DNA of 64,000 nucleotides from Toxonevra muliebris. Taxonomy: Eukaryota > Arthropoda > Insecta > Diptera > Pallopteridae. The position numbers were made by a program, and so were the translations under genes. Below the pieces are notes generated by a model. That model searched no databases, was not told where the DNA came from, and was given only the letters and a program-made list of their open reading frames with translations. This document shows, piece by piece, positions 55,196 to 64,000 of this stretch (positions are counted from its first letter, which is position 1; every line of letters starts with the position of its first letter). The stretch is from NCBI GenBank assembly GCA_963691655.1, contig OY829328.1:74032400-74096399 (forward strand), written 5' to 3'.

Positions 55196-56378
55196 TTGGG
55201 AGAATGAATGTATAAACTCGTAATTGTGACATTGACAGCTATTCTATCTCGAAGAGCGCCAAAAATACTGTAAGAATTGATCTGTCAAATAATTTTCATA
55301 ATTTTACAAAAGTGTTTTACTATAGCTGAAAATGTCGAATTTCGTGCCAACAAAACAACATTTGATTTGCTTCTTCCATTTAAAGAAAAACGCAACTGAA
55401 GCACATCTTTTACTCACTGAAGCTTATCCTGACTGTGCTATAGACGTTAGAATGTGTCAGGTGTGGTATGCCCGTTTCAAAAGATGAAGAATTGAAGGCA
55501 TTACTCGAAGAAGATTCATGTCAAACGCAACAAGAACTTGCAGAATCTTTAGGAGTTGATCAATTAACCATTTCTAAATGATTAAAAGCATTGGGAATGA
55601 TTCAAAAGCAAGGAAATTGGGTGCCGTACGAATTGAAGCCGAGAGACGTCAAACGACGATTTTCCACATGTGAACTGCTGATTGAACGACAGAAAAGAAA
55701 GGGTTTTCTGCATCGTATTGTGACTGGCGATGAAAAGTGTATACGTTACGATAACCTAAAGCGTAAAAAATCATGGGGACCGCCCGGACATGCATCAACA
55801 TCAACGGCAAAGCCGAACATCCATGAATCCAAGCTGATGCTGTGTATTTGGTGGAATATGAAAGGTGTCGTGTATTACGAGCTGTTGAAACCGAATGAAA
55901 CGATCACTGGCGACCGCTACCGACTACAATTGATGCGTTTGAGCCGAGCATTAAAGGAAAAGAGGCCAGAATATGAGAATAGACACGACAAAGTTATTCT
56001 TCAGCACGACAATGGTCGGCCGCATGTTGCAAGGCAAGTAAAAAAATACTTGGAAACGCTGAAATTGGAAGTGCTACCCCACCCGCCGTATTCTCCAGAC
56101 ATTGCTCCTTCTGATTACCACTTGTTCCGATCGATGACACATGGCCTGGCTGAACAGCACTTCCGTTCTTTCGAAGAACTAAAAAAATGGGTCGATTCGT
56201 GGATAGTCTCAAAATATAAGGAGTTCTTTCGACGCGGAATCCATATGCTACCAGAAAGATGGAAAAAGGTTGTGGCTAACGATGGACAATACTTTAAAGA
56301 ATAAATTTATAATCACTTTTTCACAATAAATGTCCAAATTACGAAAAAAAATTCGAGTTTATACATTCATACTCCCAA
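55196..56378 (+). mobile_element. mariner element (DD34D) with complete ends
   Basis: 1183 bp flanked by TA (55194-55195 and 56379-56380). The 25-bp terminal inverted repeats TTGGGAGAATGAATGTATAA plus ACTCG differ at one position. It is about 100 bp shorter than a typical ~1.3-kb mariner because of an internal deletion in the transposase. Confidence 0.92.
55332..56304 (+). pseudogene. mariner transposase, disrupted
   Basis: The ATG at 55332 opens 51 codons (MSNFVPTKQHLICFFH... ending VWYARFKR) before a stop at 55485. Homology resumes in another frame at DEELKALLEEDSC, so the linker between the two helix-turn-helix halves is deleted with a frameshift. A TGA at 55579 interrupts TISK.LKALGMIQ. 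From there the frame is open to 56304, with mariner motifs NWVPYEL, catalytic TGDEK, QHDNGRPHVA and PYSPDIAPSDYHLF. The second and third aspartates are 34 residues apart (DD34D). All three acids remain, but the DNA-binding region is broken, so the copy is non-functional. Confidence 0.9.
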
Positions 56379-56380
56379 TA

Positions 56381-57689
56381 TCTAAATCAATTTTTACAAA
56401 AATCGCTTACTGAAGGCACCGAAAACTGAATTTATTTTGAATAGCGCAGAGATCTAGGTATGTGAATTGGTTCATTTGTTGAAGCACTGAAAATGCTATT
56501 TCCAGACAAATGCTTTTAAAGTTTAACGTTATAAAGATTCTGGCCGATGGATGGTTCCGCTCAACAGCATGTAAAATTTAAAATAATTTAGACATGAAAA
56601 TGTTCTTTCACCCATGTGTTCTAACCACTTCACACTGGTCGCTGACATAGGCCAAAAAGAAAAAAATCTAAGTCAAAAGTTTGTTACCAAATGTGTCATC
56701 CCCATGTCCTATAAGAACAAGCTTTTCAAAAGTATAGTAGTTTTTGTTTTATTATAACCGTACTCTTTAAGAATAGCTTCAAAAGAGAGAGAGCATATAG
56801 TTAGTTTGTTCTTACAGTGTGAGTAGGTTGAAAGTGAAGGGCAACTTAAAAAAATTCAAAAAAATATAAATCAATTTTGTTTTGAAATAAATCCAAAGTA
56901 ATATTGAAAATAGATTTAATACCTTCATTTTTAAATAATTTTAATGTTTTTAACTTGTTACGTACTTTTTATAAAATTAATGTTGTACCAACACCATTAT
57001 TAGTGTTTTCTTACTCATACAATTAAATTTCAGATAGAGTTTTAGTTGCTTTCCCCCTGATCCCCCCATTGGGATTTTTTCTTAATATTAGTCAACGTTT
57101 TAAGATTTTAATCTGTTAATATCAGCTGCCCGTTTCTGCCCGTGTTTGTGTTATCTCCCACAGACCAAAGGAAGCCCGTTGTTTTTGCTTCTGCTTTCTA
57201 CTGTGCAACTATAAATTTTTGTGCGATGTTTTTGCTCTGTTTCAACTAATTAGAATTTGATTATTCATTTACTTTTAAGTACGAATCCTTTTATAACGGT
57301 ATAGCGAAAATTACCATATTAAAATTTGTTTTTCATTTGCTGGAATAACATTTATAAGTTTTATAATTTTTTTCTTACTTTGTAAAACTCAATCATATTC
57401 AATACTTGTTATATTTAAAAAAAAATTGAGTACAATTTTTTTTTGAAATTTTTTACTTATACGGGGTGGAAGGGGGTAATAAGGGGTGGTAGAGGTGGGT
57501 GTGTAGGTGTTCAACCACTCCATTTTATAATATAATAATTTTTAGATTGTTTTAAAGCACTAACCAAAGTTTCACTTTTCTATCTCAACTGGAAGTATTT
57601 TTGGCCGCTGACTCCATACAAGTCCGACCACTGTGCACTTCAAGGATACAAATTAAATATGTAAAAAAAATCGAATCGAAAAAATCCCC
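56381..57689. other. Intergenic, no gene seen
   Basis: AT-rich. A G-rich tract ACGGGGTGGAAGGGGGTAAT with following GGGGTGG runs lies near 57460-57515. No gene. Confidence 0.4.
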
Positions 57690-57693
57690 TTAA

Positions 57694-58419
57694 CCCTTTC
57701 GGTACCATGGTGACACCGGTGTCACAAGATTAATTTTTGCGATTTTTTTTAAAAACAATCTAATAAGTTTTTGGAAAGAGAATTGATAGTTCTTTAATTT
57801 CAGCTGAAAAAAATTTCAAATATTTTTTTGATAACGGTACTGTAGCGGATCAAAATGGAAAATTGCTTCTTTTTCTTTTTGTTAATTTTCAATTGCTCAC
57901 AATTTTTACAAAATTTCTCCAAATTACCAAATTTTCAATGTGTTGTGGGAGAAACTTTTTACTCAAACATGATTTCCCATATTTTTAAATTTTCGTTTAC
58001 TTTTTTGGAAATTCCAGTTTTGCTATTGGTCACCGGTGATCTTAAGATCTTCAATGGAAACAAACTTTTTAAAAACTTTTTTGCAACGAAATAGAGGTCG
58101 AAGATTGCAAATATGGACTCAGTTTTGCTCTATTGTTTCTAGTTTCCCTAGGGTCAAGAAAGGGTTAAGTGAAAAATCAATACTAAGTCATTTTGTCTAT
58201 CTTTAAAAAAAAATATCTAATAAAAATGTACAGAAAAAGTTCATCAAAAATTCCCATTGAGGGCCACTGGTTCACCGGTAACCCATGAAAGTTCAAGCCT
58301 TTAGAGGTGCAAAATGAATGTTTTGAACGAAAATTGTAAAAAGAAATGGGGGTCAAACAATAAGAATCCAGAGTCGGTTTTGCGCTATCTTCTCTAGTTT
58401 CCCTACGGTCCCGAAAGGG
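57694..58419 (-). mobile_element. piggyBac-type MITE, copy 3 (opposite orientation)
   Basis: 726 bp flanked by TTAA (57690-57693 and 58420-58423). Termini CCCTTTCGGTACC and GGTCCCGAAAGGG. It contains the perfect 16-bp palindrome GTGACACCGGTGTCAC (57710-57725), a GGTCACCGGTGATC (58028-58041) and TTCACCGGTAA near 58275. An internal copy of a terminus lies near 58145-58168 (CCCTAGGGTCAAGAAAGGGT). It shares GCGCTATCT...CTAGTTTCCCTA with the reverse of copy 1. Confidence 0.88.
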
Positions 58420-58423
58420 TTAA

Positions 58424-58782
58424 GCTGATGGAAATTTGGTTCTCATTTTCCGTTTTCTTATTGCTTATTGTAGTCAATAAGAGTACAAAGCATTTGTTTT
58501 CACCGTTTTCACCTTTGTCTCGTAATCTTTGCTCTTTAATGCGTATTTTATGACACTCAGCTTTAAGGTCTGCGGTTTCACGAATCCATCAATAAAAAGA
58601 AAAACCTATAAACCTTAAGCAAATCATATTTCATGAGCTTCAGAGAACTAACTGAAATATACACGAACAACAACGATTTGATTTCACTTTGCGAGGCTTG
58701 GATACATCACATGCCCTAGATATATGTGCATACCCGACGAGCAAAGATTGTGTGTGGTTCTCTTGTCATCAGTGGTCGTCAT
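58424..58782. other. Intergenic, no gene seen
   Basis: Short unique-looking spacer between two MITEs. Confidence 0.4.
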
Positions 58783-59417
58783 CAGGGCTGTCGTTTTGAA
58801 TTTTTTTTGTGAAGTGAAGTTTTTTTTTAAAGAATTGAAGTGCTTCGAAGTGTTTTTTGAAGTGTAATGAGAAAACAACATATTATCAAAATTTATTTGG
58901 TTTTATGTGCTTAGTTTGCGAAAAAAAAACTTTTCGGCGATAGCGCTACTGTGAGGCAGACCCAATAAGGCTCCAAGTACATGCTCTCTATGCCAGTCCT
59001 TTTGCATAAAATTATTAAGAAATAAAAGCCTCGCCTTCTACCTCGTTATTTTCCAGCAAATTATAATCAGTTAAATGACAGTTTATCAATGTTGCCAATT
59101 AGGTATTTAAATAAACACAAAAGGTCTCAAAATGTACTGTAGGATGTAAGCTAGATGGAGGCTTACTTTTTATAGGGAATATAGATTCAAACACACCGAT
59201 CTGGCTACAGTCAATGATGCCCTTCCAAATTAAGGAGTAATGCAAAAAATTAACGAAATAGTTGATAGAGATGAACATATTTAAATTTTTTTTATATCGA
59301 TTTTAGCTTTTCATTGAAACTGGAAAACCGAAGTGTTTTTATGAACGAGAAAGTGACGAAGTGTCGGGCTTGAAAGTGAAGTGAAAAACTTCATTTGAAG
59401 TGACAGCGACAGCAGTG
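58783..59417. mobile_element. hAT-type MITE rich in GAAGTGAAGT motifs
   Basis: 635 bp. The left end is CAGGGCTGTCG; the right end on the other strand is CACTGCTGTCG. Flanks are a perfect 8-bp repeat GTCGTCAT (58775-58782 and 59418-59425). Direct identity actually extends to 13 bp (AGTGGTCGTCATC), so the exact ends could shift by a few bases. Both subterminal zones carry AAGTGAAGT and ACTTCA repeats. Confidence 0.65.
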
Positions 59418-59425
59418 GTCGTCAT

Positions 59426-62040
59426 CTTGATTGCGTTTGAGTTTTTAACTTCGTTTTTCTTTAATGAGAAAAAAAACTAGCTGTCATAAGATAAAGTTGG
59501 TTGCACATGAACTTGATAGAGTTGCCAGCTGATTCGTTAAATAGATTGGTATTTTCGGATGATTTCTTTATGACTGTTTGATTGGAATTTTATGTTTGGT
59601 TATTTTAGTGAAAATAATAAATAGAAATTCCGCTCACTCCACGTTCTCAGTCTTTCTCTTTACCTAGTATCATTAAAATATTTACTATTATTAAAATAAT
59701 ACACTTTTTTCCATAAATCAACCGTGGAAAATATGAGTATTAATATTTGAAAAAATTCTAGTGGAAATATTTATTTATTTTTTTTTTAAATTACAAGTGT
59801 GCAACGGCAAAAAAATATTGTATATCCTTTGCGCACACAATAAGGGAATACAAGTTGTTACATTGATTAAAGGCAAACACATGGAAGCAGCAGCAACCAA
59901 AAGATTAATACGAGTAAAACAAAAACGAAATGAAAAAGAAAAATGAAAAAAAAAAAATTTCATCCTTCAAATAAATAAATCCATTTCATCATCACTTTCA
60001 GTTCATTTTTCAACATTGCAACAGTGGTAATTTTATGGGTTTCTTCTTCCTGCTGCACATTTCCGTTTCTTCTTTAATAATTCAAATTTTTTTGGTTTTT
60101 TTTTTTTTCATTTTTTCCAATTTTTTTTGGTTTGGTTTTGGAGTTTTTGCATTACGTTAAAATATGCAAAATGGCGGCAATTTGTTATGCCATAATCAAG
60201 TCAAAACAGTGCGCACAGTGCTGCACATTTGCAGCAACTGCAATAATTTATTATCAAATACCAAAAGAAAAAAAAGAAAAAAAAACAAAAACAAGCAACT
60301 CTACTCTTTCTATGCGATAAGGATACGATTTGCTGTCCGTCATTTGACTACTACTAACTTTAAAGCATTTCTCTCCATAACCCATGCGATCTTCTATCAC
60401 TGTCTCTTCTTTTTTTTTTGCACTCTCTATTTGTTTTTCGTTTTCTTTACGCTTTTCCCCAAAAAAAAAAGATACCCCAAAGTGGCACAATACTTTTGTT
60501 GCACTACATTCATCTTGCCACATACATAAAAAAAACTACAAATAATTTTTCAACTTCGTCGTTGCGAAAATTGATGGTGGCATAAAAAATCTTTGCTGCT
60601 GAATGATGACTGCTGCTGTTGTTGACTATTGCCACTAGCAAGTTGACATCACATTGTCGTCGTTGTTGTCGCTGCTAGCTACTCGCTGCTGATGTTGTTG
60701 TCATTGTTTCTGTTCATGCGTCCGAAAAATGTCACAATGACATAATGAAACTTTACAAGGATAATTGGATGATTTTGTCAGAGCCTTTTCTCTTTTTTTA
60801 TTTTTGGTGTGATAAATCAAAACCAATTGGGAAATAGTGAGCAATGCGTGAAAAAGCAGCAGCTTAAAAATATTTAACATACAAAATAAAACCATAAAAG
60901 CGAAGAAATCTAGAATGAGCGAGGATGCCAAAACTATTTACAATATGGTATGGTGCGGCAGGGCATGACATGCTAGACAGATTAATGACATACGTTGTGG
61001 TGTTGATGATGTTGTGGCTGCTGGTTGGGTGTTGTTTGTAGTGTTGATAGTAGATTGTGATATTGCAGCAGGCAGTTGGTAGGCGGGCGACAATACAACT
61101 TTTTGCAAAGCGGTTTTGATGTTGGTGGCAATAAACTTTTATACATTTGTCTTATGTTAGACAACAAAAAGAAATCAATTGAATGCCACACCAAAGATTG
61201 TTGGAGTTTTGCACTCAATTTAAAAGATTTGTTATGACGGATTTTATTTCATTTGGATTTATGTGCTCTCGTTTTTTGAGGATTTTCATTAAGATTTCAA
61301 TAGTAAATGAGCTAAGGCAGAACTAGCAAAATTTACCTAAAGTTTGAACCTTTTTATAAGTAGCAAGTGCATTCTTGAAATGAAAATTTCTTATTCGACT
61401 CAGTTTGTGTTAAAAATAAAATGTCGCTTTTTTATGATTTTTCTCTTATTTTATTTTGACATTTTTCAAGTTTTTCATGTATTTTATTTATTTCTTTTAT
61501 TCAGTAATACAATTCGTTTTGGAATTTTATGACTAAATGATCAGACACAGTTAATTTTTGTTGTGTTAACATTTATAGCGGTGGTATGCACAAATTTTGT
61601 AAGGGAGTGTAATGACAGATTATTTCATCGCATCCCTAAAAGCTCACTCTATTTTTTTATCTTATGCCCAAACGCTCGATATTTTAACCATAAAATCATT
61701 CTACAGTAAAGTCCTGTCAAGGCCATTGCAACCAGTGCTACAGTCGGAAAAACATTTTTGGGGGATTCTTAAAAAAAAAAAAAAATAATTCTGGGGTCAA
61801 AATATTTTATTTATTCGTATCGAAATAATCATATTAATCATATACAAAATATACAGGTGGAGTCAGAATCCTGTCCCCCACAACTTTATTTACATATAAA
61901 ATAAAAATTAATACGCAGCATACCTTCGGGTTCGAATCCTTACACATCACTGAATGGTACGAAAGTTTGACAAGCACTACATCACTTTATTTAAAGTATT
62001 TATAGTTTGACATAGGGTTAGGTTAGGTTTGGAAGGCGTG
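59426..62040. other. Intergenic; simple-sequence tracts, no gene seen
   Basis: Long T and A runs, and CTG/GTTGTTG-type repeats near 60600-60710 and 61000-61030. An exact polymerase III B-box sequence GGTTCGAATCC lies at 61929-61939, but no matching A box or stem was found. It may include 3' sequence of the LOA-like element starting at 62182. Confidence 0.4.
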
Positions 62041-62044
62041 CGCG

Positions 62045-62045
62045 A

Positions 62046-62085
<40 letters not shown>

Positions 62086-62107
62086 GTGTATGTATATATA
62101 TGTATAA
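62045..62107. repeat. (TA)n and TATG microsatellite
   Basis: A long run of TA dinucleotides followed by TGTACGTGTATGTATATATA. It lies just beyond the stop codon of the LOA-like element on its 3' side, so it could be the simple-repeat tail typical of such elements. Confidence 0.8.
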
Positions 62108-62181
62108 ACCCGCATTTCCACTCGGAGACTTAATTGTCCATTGTGATTGCCCTCATTTAATTGCCCGGATGAGGCACGTCT

Positions 62182-64000
62182 CTAACCACGGTTTCCGTCA
62201 GCTATCCAGGTAATGTCTTTATTGAACCATTTGGTTCTCCGGATGAAGGTAAGAAGATCCGATAGTTCCACTTTCGTTATCTCGGTTAGACTATTGAAAA
62301 AGCGCGACCCCAAACATTGGAGTCTGCTCATCTGCAGCCTTGGACATTGACATAGAAAGTGTAGAATCGGTTCTGTCTCTTCTTCATCATGACAACTTCT
62401 GCACAGTCCGCTCGTTGGAATGCGCCACCGTTGAAGCATTGGTGCAATAGCACAATGTCCAGTTATGACTCCTGTGAGCAGACGTACTGCAGATTTGTTG
62501 TGCCCTAAGAGGACATTTGTCCTCTTTATATCTAACCTTGGCCACAAGGCCCGTGAAACTATACAGTTATCTAGGTTATTCCAAGCGTCATTTGACACCG
62601 CTATGGTGTACTCGTGTATTTTCCTAAAAAGTTCACACATCGGAGATTGTATAGAGGTATCCGCCTCGTTAATGTCCATTTCAGAGCCCCTTCTGGCCAT
62701 TTCATCTGCTATTTCGTTCCCTTCAATATTGCTATGTCCAGGAACCCAGCAGAGAGTGACCTTGTGGTGCTCAATGGCCATCAGTGAAGCACGACATTTC
62801 TTTACAATCTCTGATTTAACTATTTTGGATTCTATTGCCTTCATTGCAGCCTGACTGTCAGTAAAGATAGTGATATTCGAAATAGGAATCGTACTGTCTT
62901 GTAGAAGTCGAGCTGCTTTCTCAATAGCAAAAATCTCTGACTGAAAAACGCTGCAGCTGTCAGGAAGACGATACGACCGCCTTAGTTGCAGGTCTTCGTT
63001 GTAGAGACCAGCTCCAGTTCCAGATGGTAATACCAGCATTACCTGTTACCGAACCCGACTCCCAGTCTTCCCTGGTTGGATAAAGAGTTGGAATTCTAGT
63101 AATAAAATCTAAATTTGAAGTCATATAATCCGTGGCTACATCTAAGTCAGCTTTGATTCCATTTTGACCCCTCCGCTTTATCTCACTCAAAATTGTAGAG
63201 TGTCCATAGTTTGCTGATTTCCACACGTTGGATTCTCTTAGTCTAAGAGCTCCCTTTGCGGCACAGCCTTGAACAAACACCTGTAACGGTAAGAGATGAA
63301 ATATCATATTCAGACCTTCCTGAGGTGCACTACTTACAGTCCGTGAGATCCCCAGGCTTGCAAGTCTCTGTATTTTTCCCATGCGAGCTTGGTTGCTCTT
63401 CTTACCCAACGCCTGCCACCAGACGAGAGACCTATAGGTGATGATGGGTCGAATGATTGTGATGTACATTCCATGAATAACGTACGGCGACAATCCCCAT
63501 CTTTTCCCAAAGGCCCTTTTACAGGTATAGTATGCAGCCAGTCCCTTCTTCGTTCTCTCTTCGATATTCCTTCTCCAATTAAGTTTTGAATCCAGAATGG
63601 TACCGAGATACCTTGCTTCCGAAGAGAGATTCAGTGTCACTCCATCCAACTTTGGTAGGAAAAACTTAGGTATTTTTGTTATCCTCGTGAACAAGACTAG
63701 CTCAGTCTTAGCAGGTTCCGTCCAGCCTAGTCGGAAATTTCGCCAAGTGCTGATTACATAACCTCACTAATCGTCGACAAGAATTTGCCAGGGATTAATA
63801 TTGCTATGTCGTCAGCGTTCTCTTTTCCTTGAAAGTTCGTAAAATCTCATTAACTACTAGGAGCCATAGGAGGGGTGACAACACCCCTCCTTGCGGATTT
63901 CCCCTGGTAGTCCTCTTACTCACGGAGCCAGTACCCATAGCAGCGTTAATGACTCTGCCTCTCAGCATTGTTCCAATCCATGCCACTATGAAATCCTTCT
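62182..64000 (-). mobile_element. LOA-like non-LTR retrotransposon, runs off the window
   Basis: On the minus strand from the right edge, reverse transcriptase appears as RGNPQGGVLSPLLWLLVVNE (63804-63986). A frameshift follows, then NADDIAILIPG, where the active-site Y has become N, and an in-frame TAA. A long open part, 63694-62960, includes LVLFTRITKIPKF, SEARYLGTILDSKLNW, YYTCKRAFGKRWGLSP and IIRPIITYRSLVWW. Another shift near 63040 has removed the first RNase H aspartate. The frame 63039-62182 carries the rest of RNase H: VFQSEIFAIEKA, NITIFTDSQAAMKAI and WVPGHSNIEGNEIADEMARR. A C-terminal LCRSCHDEEETEPILHFLCQ zinc-knuckle-like motif follows. The order RT - RNase H - Cys/His motif fits the R1/LOA group. 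It is not functional but younger-looking than the relics at 8220 and 54365. Confidence 0.85.

Noticed and set aside
60132..60529. Small genes at 60.1-60.5 kb
   Set aside because: Overlapping frames on both strands caused by A/T homopolymers; composition and lack of domains argue against coding.
61929..61939. Exact B box GGTTCGAATCC suggesting a tRNA
   Set aside because: No A box, cloverleaf stems or duplications could be found around it; chance or an old SINE scrap.

Overview
The window is animal nuclear DNA, most likely from a cyclorrhaphan fly. It is strongly AT-rich, has short GT-AG introns, and is loaded with insect-type transposable elements: LOA-like, Jockey-like and RTE non-LTR retrotransposons, mariner, maT and Tc1-like elements, and hAT, piggyBac and Harbinger derivatives. 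No bacterial, rRNA or CRISPR feature is present. The species cannot be named from the sequence.

The only convincing host genes are three paralogues on the minus strand, called here A (about 1964-7410), B (22950-24206) and C (27684-32359). B and C each encode about 345-349 residues: one F-box-like domain, a roughly 70-residue linker containing an FW..(Y/F)G motif, then leucine-rich repeats. Each has three exons joined by two introns, the first in phase 0 at the same protein position. A is a remarkable relative. Its first exon encodes about 21 degenerate 25-residue repeats, four tandem F-box-plus-linker modules and a single leucine-rich-repeat block. Its second exon supplies a different C-terminal tail. 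By family knowledge such proteins are substrate receptors of SCF (Skp1-Cullin-F-box) ubiquitin ligases; this role is inferred.

Layout: 0-0.5 kb is a Jockey-like reverse transcriptase relic. 2-7.4 kb is gene A with a decayed minisatellite in its intron. 8.2-22.7 kb is a dense transposon graveyard: LOA-like relic, piggyBac-type MITE, Harbinger-type MITE, five hAT-type elements or MITEs with 8-bp (one 7/8) target duplications, a Tc1-like element and small retroposed fragments. 23-24.2 kb is gene B, followed by a deleted hAT copy and a Harbinger-like relic. 27.7-32.4 kb is gene C, whose last intron carries a SINE with two tRNA-like modules and an inverted-repeat pair. 33.8-35.1 kb is a maT-type element with an apparently intact DD37D transposase. 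36-42.7 kb holds Harbinger pieces, a Jockey-like endonuclease relic, a small MITE and two minisatellites. 42.7-62 kb is mostly AT-rich non-coding DNA with two more piggyBac-type MITEs, an RTE relic, a pentanucleotide satellite, a mariner and a hAT-type MITE. 62.2 kb to the end is a large LOA-like retrotransposon running off the window.

The best candidate for something undescribed is gene A: four F-boxes in one polypeptide, preceded by a repeat array that resembles the linker and first F-box helix of the same protein. The double-tRNA-like SINE and the palindrome-bearing piggyBac-type MITE family come next. All homology calls come from reading motifs by eye; no database search was run.
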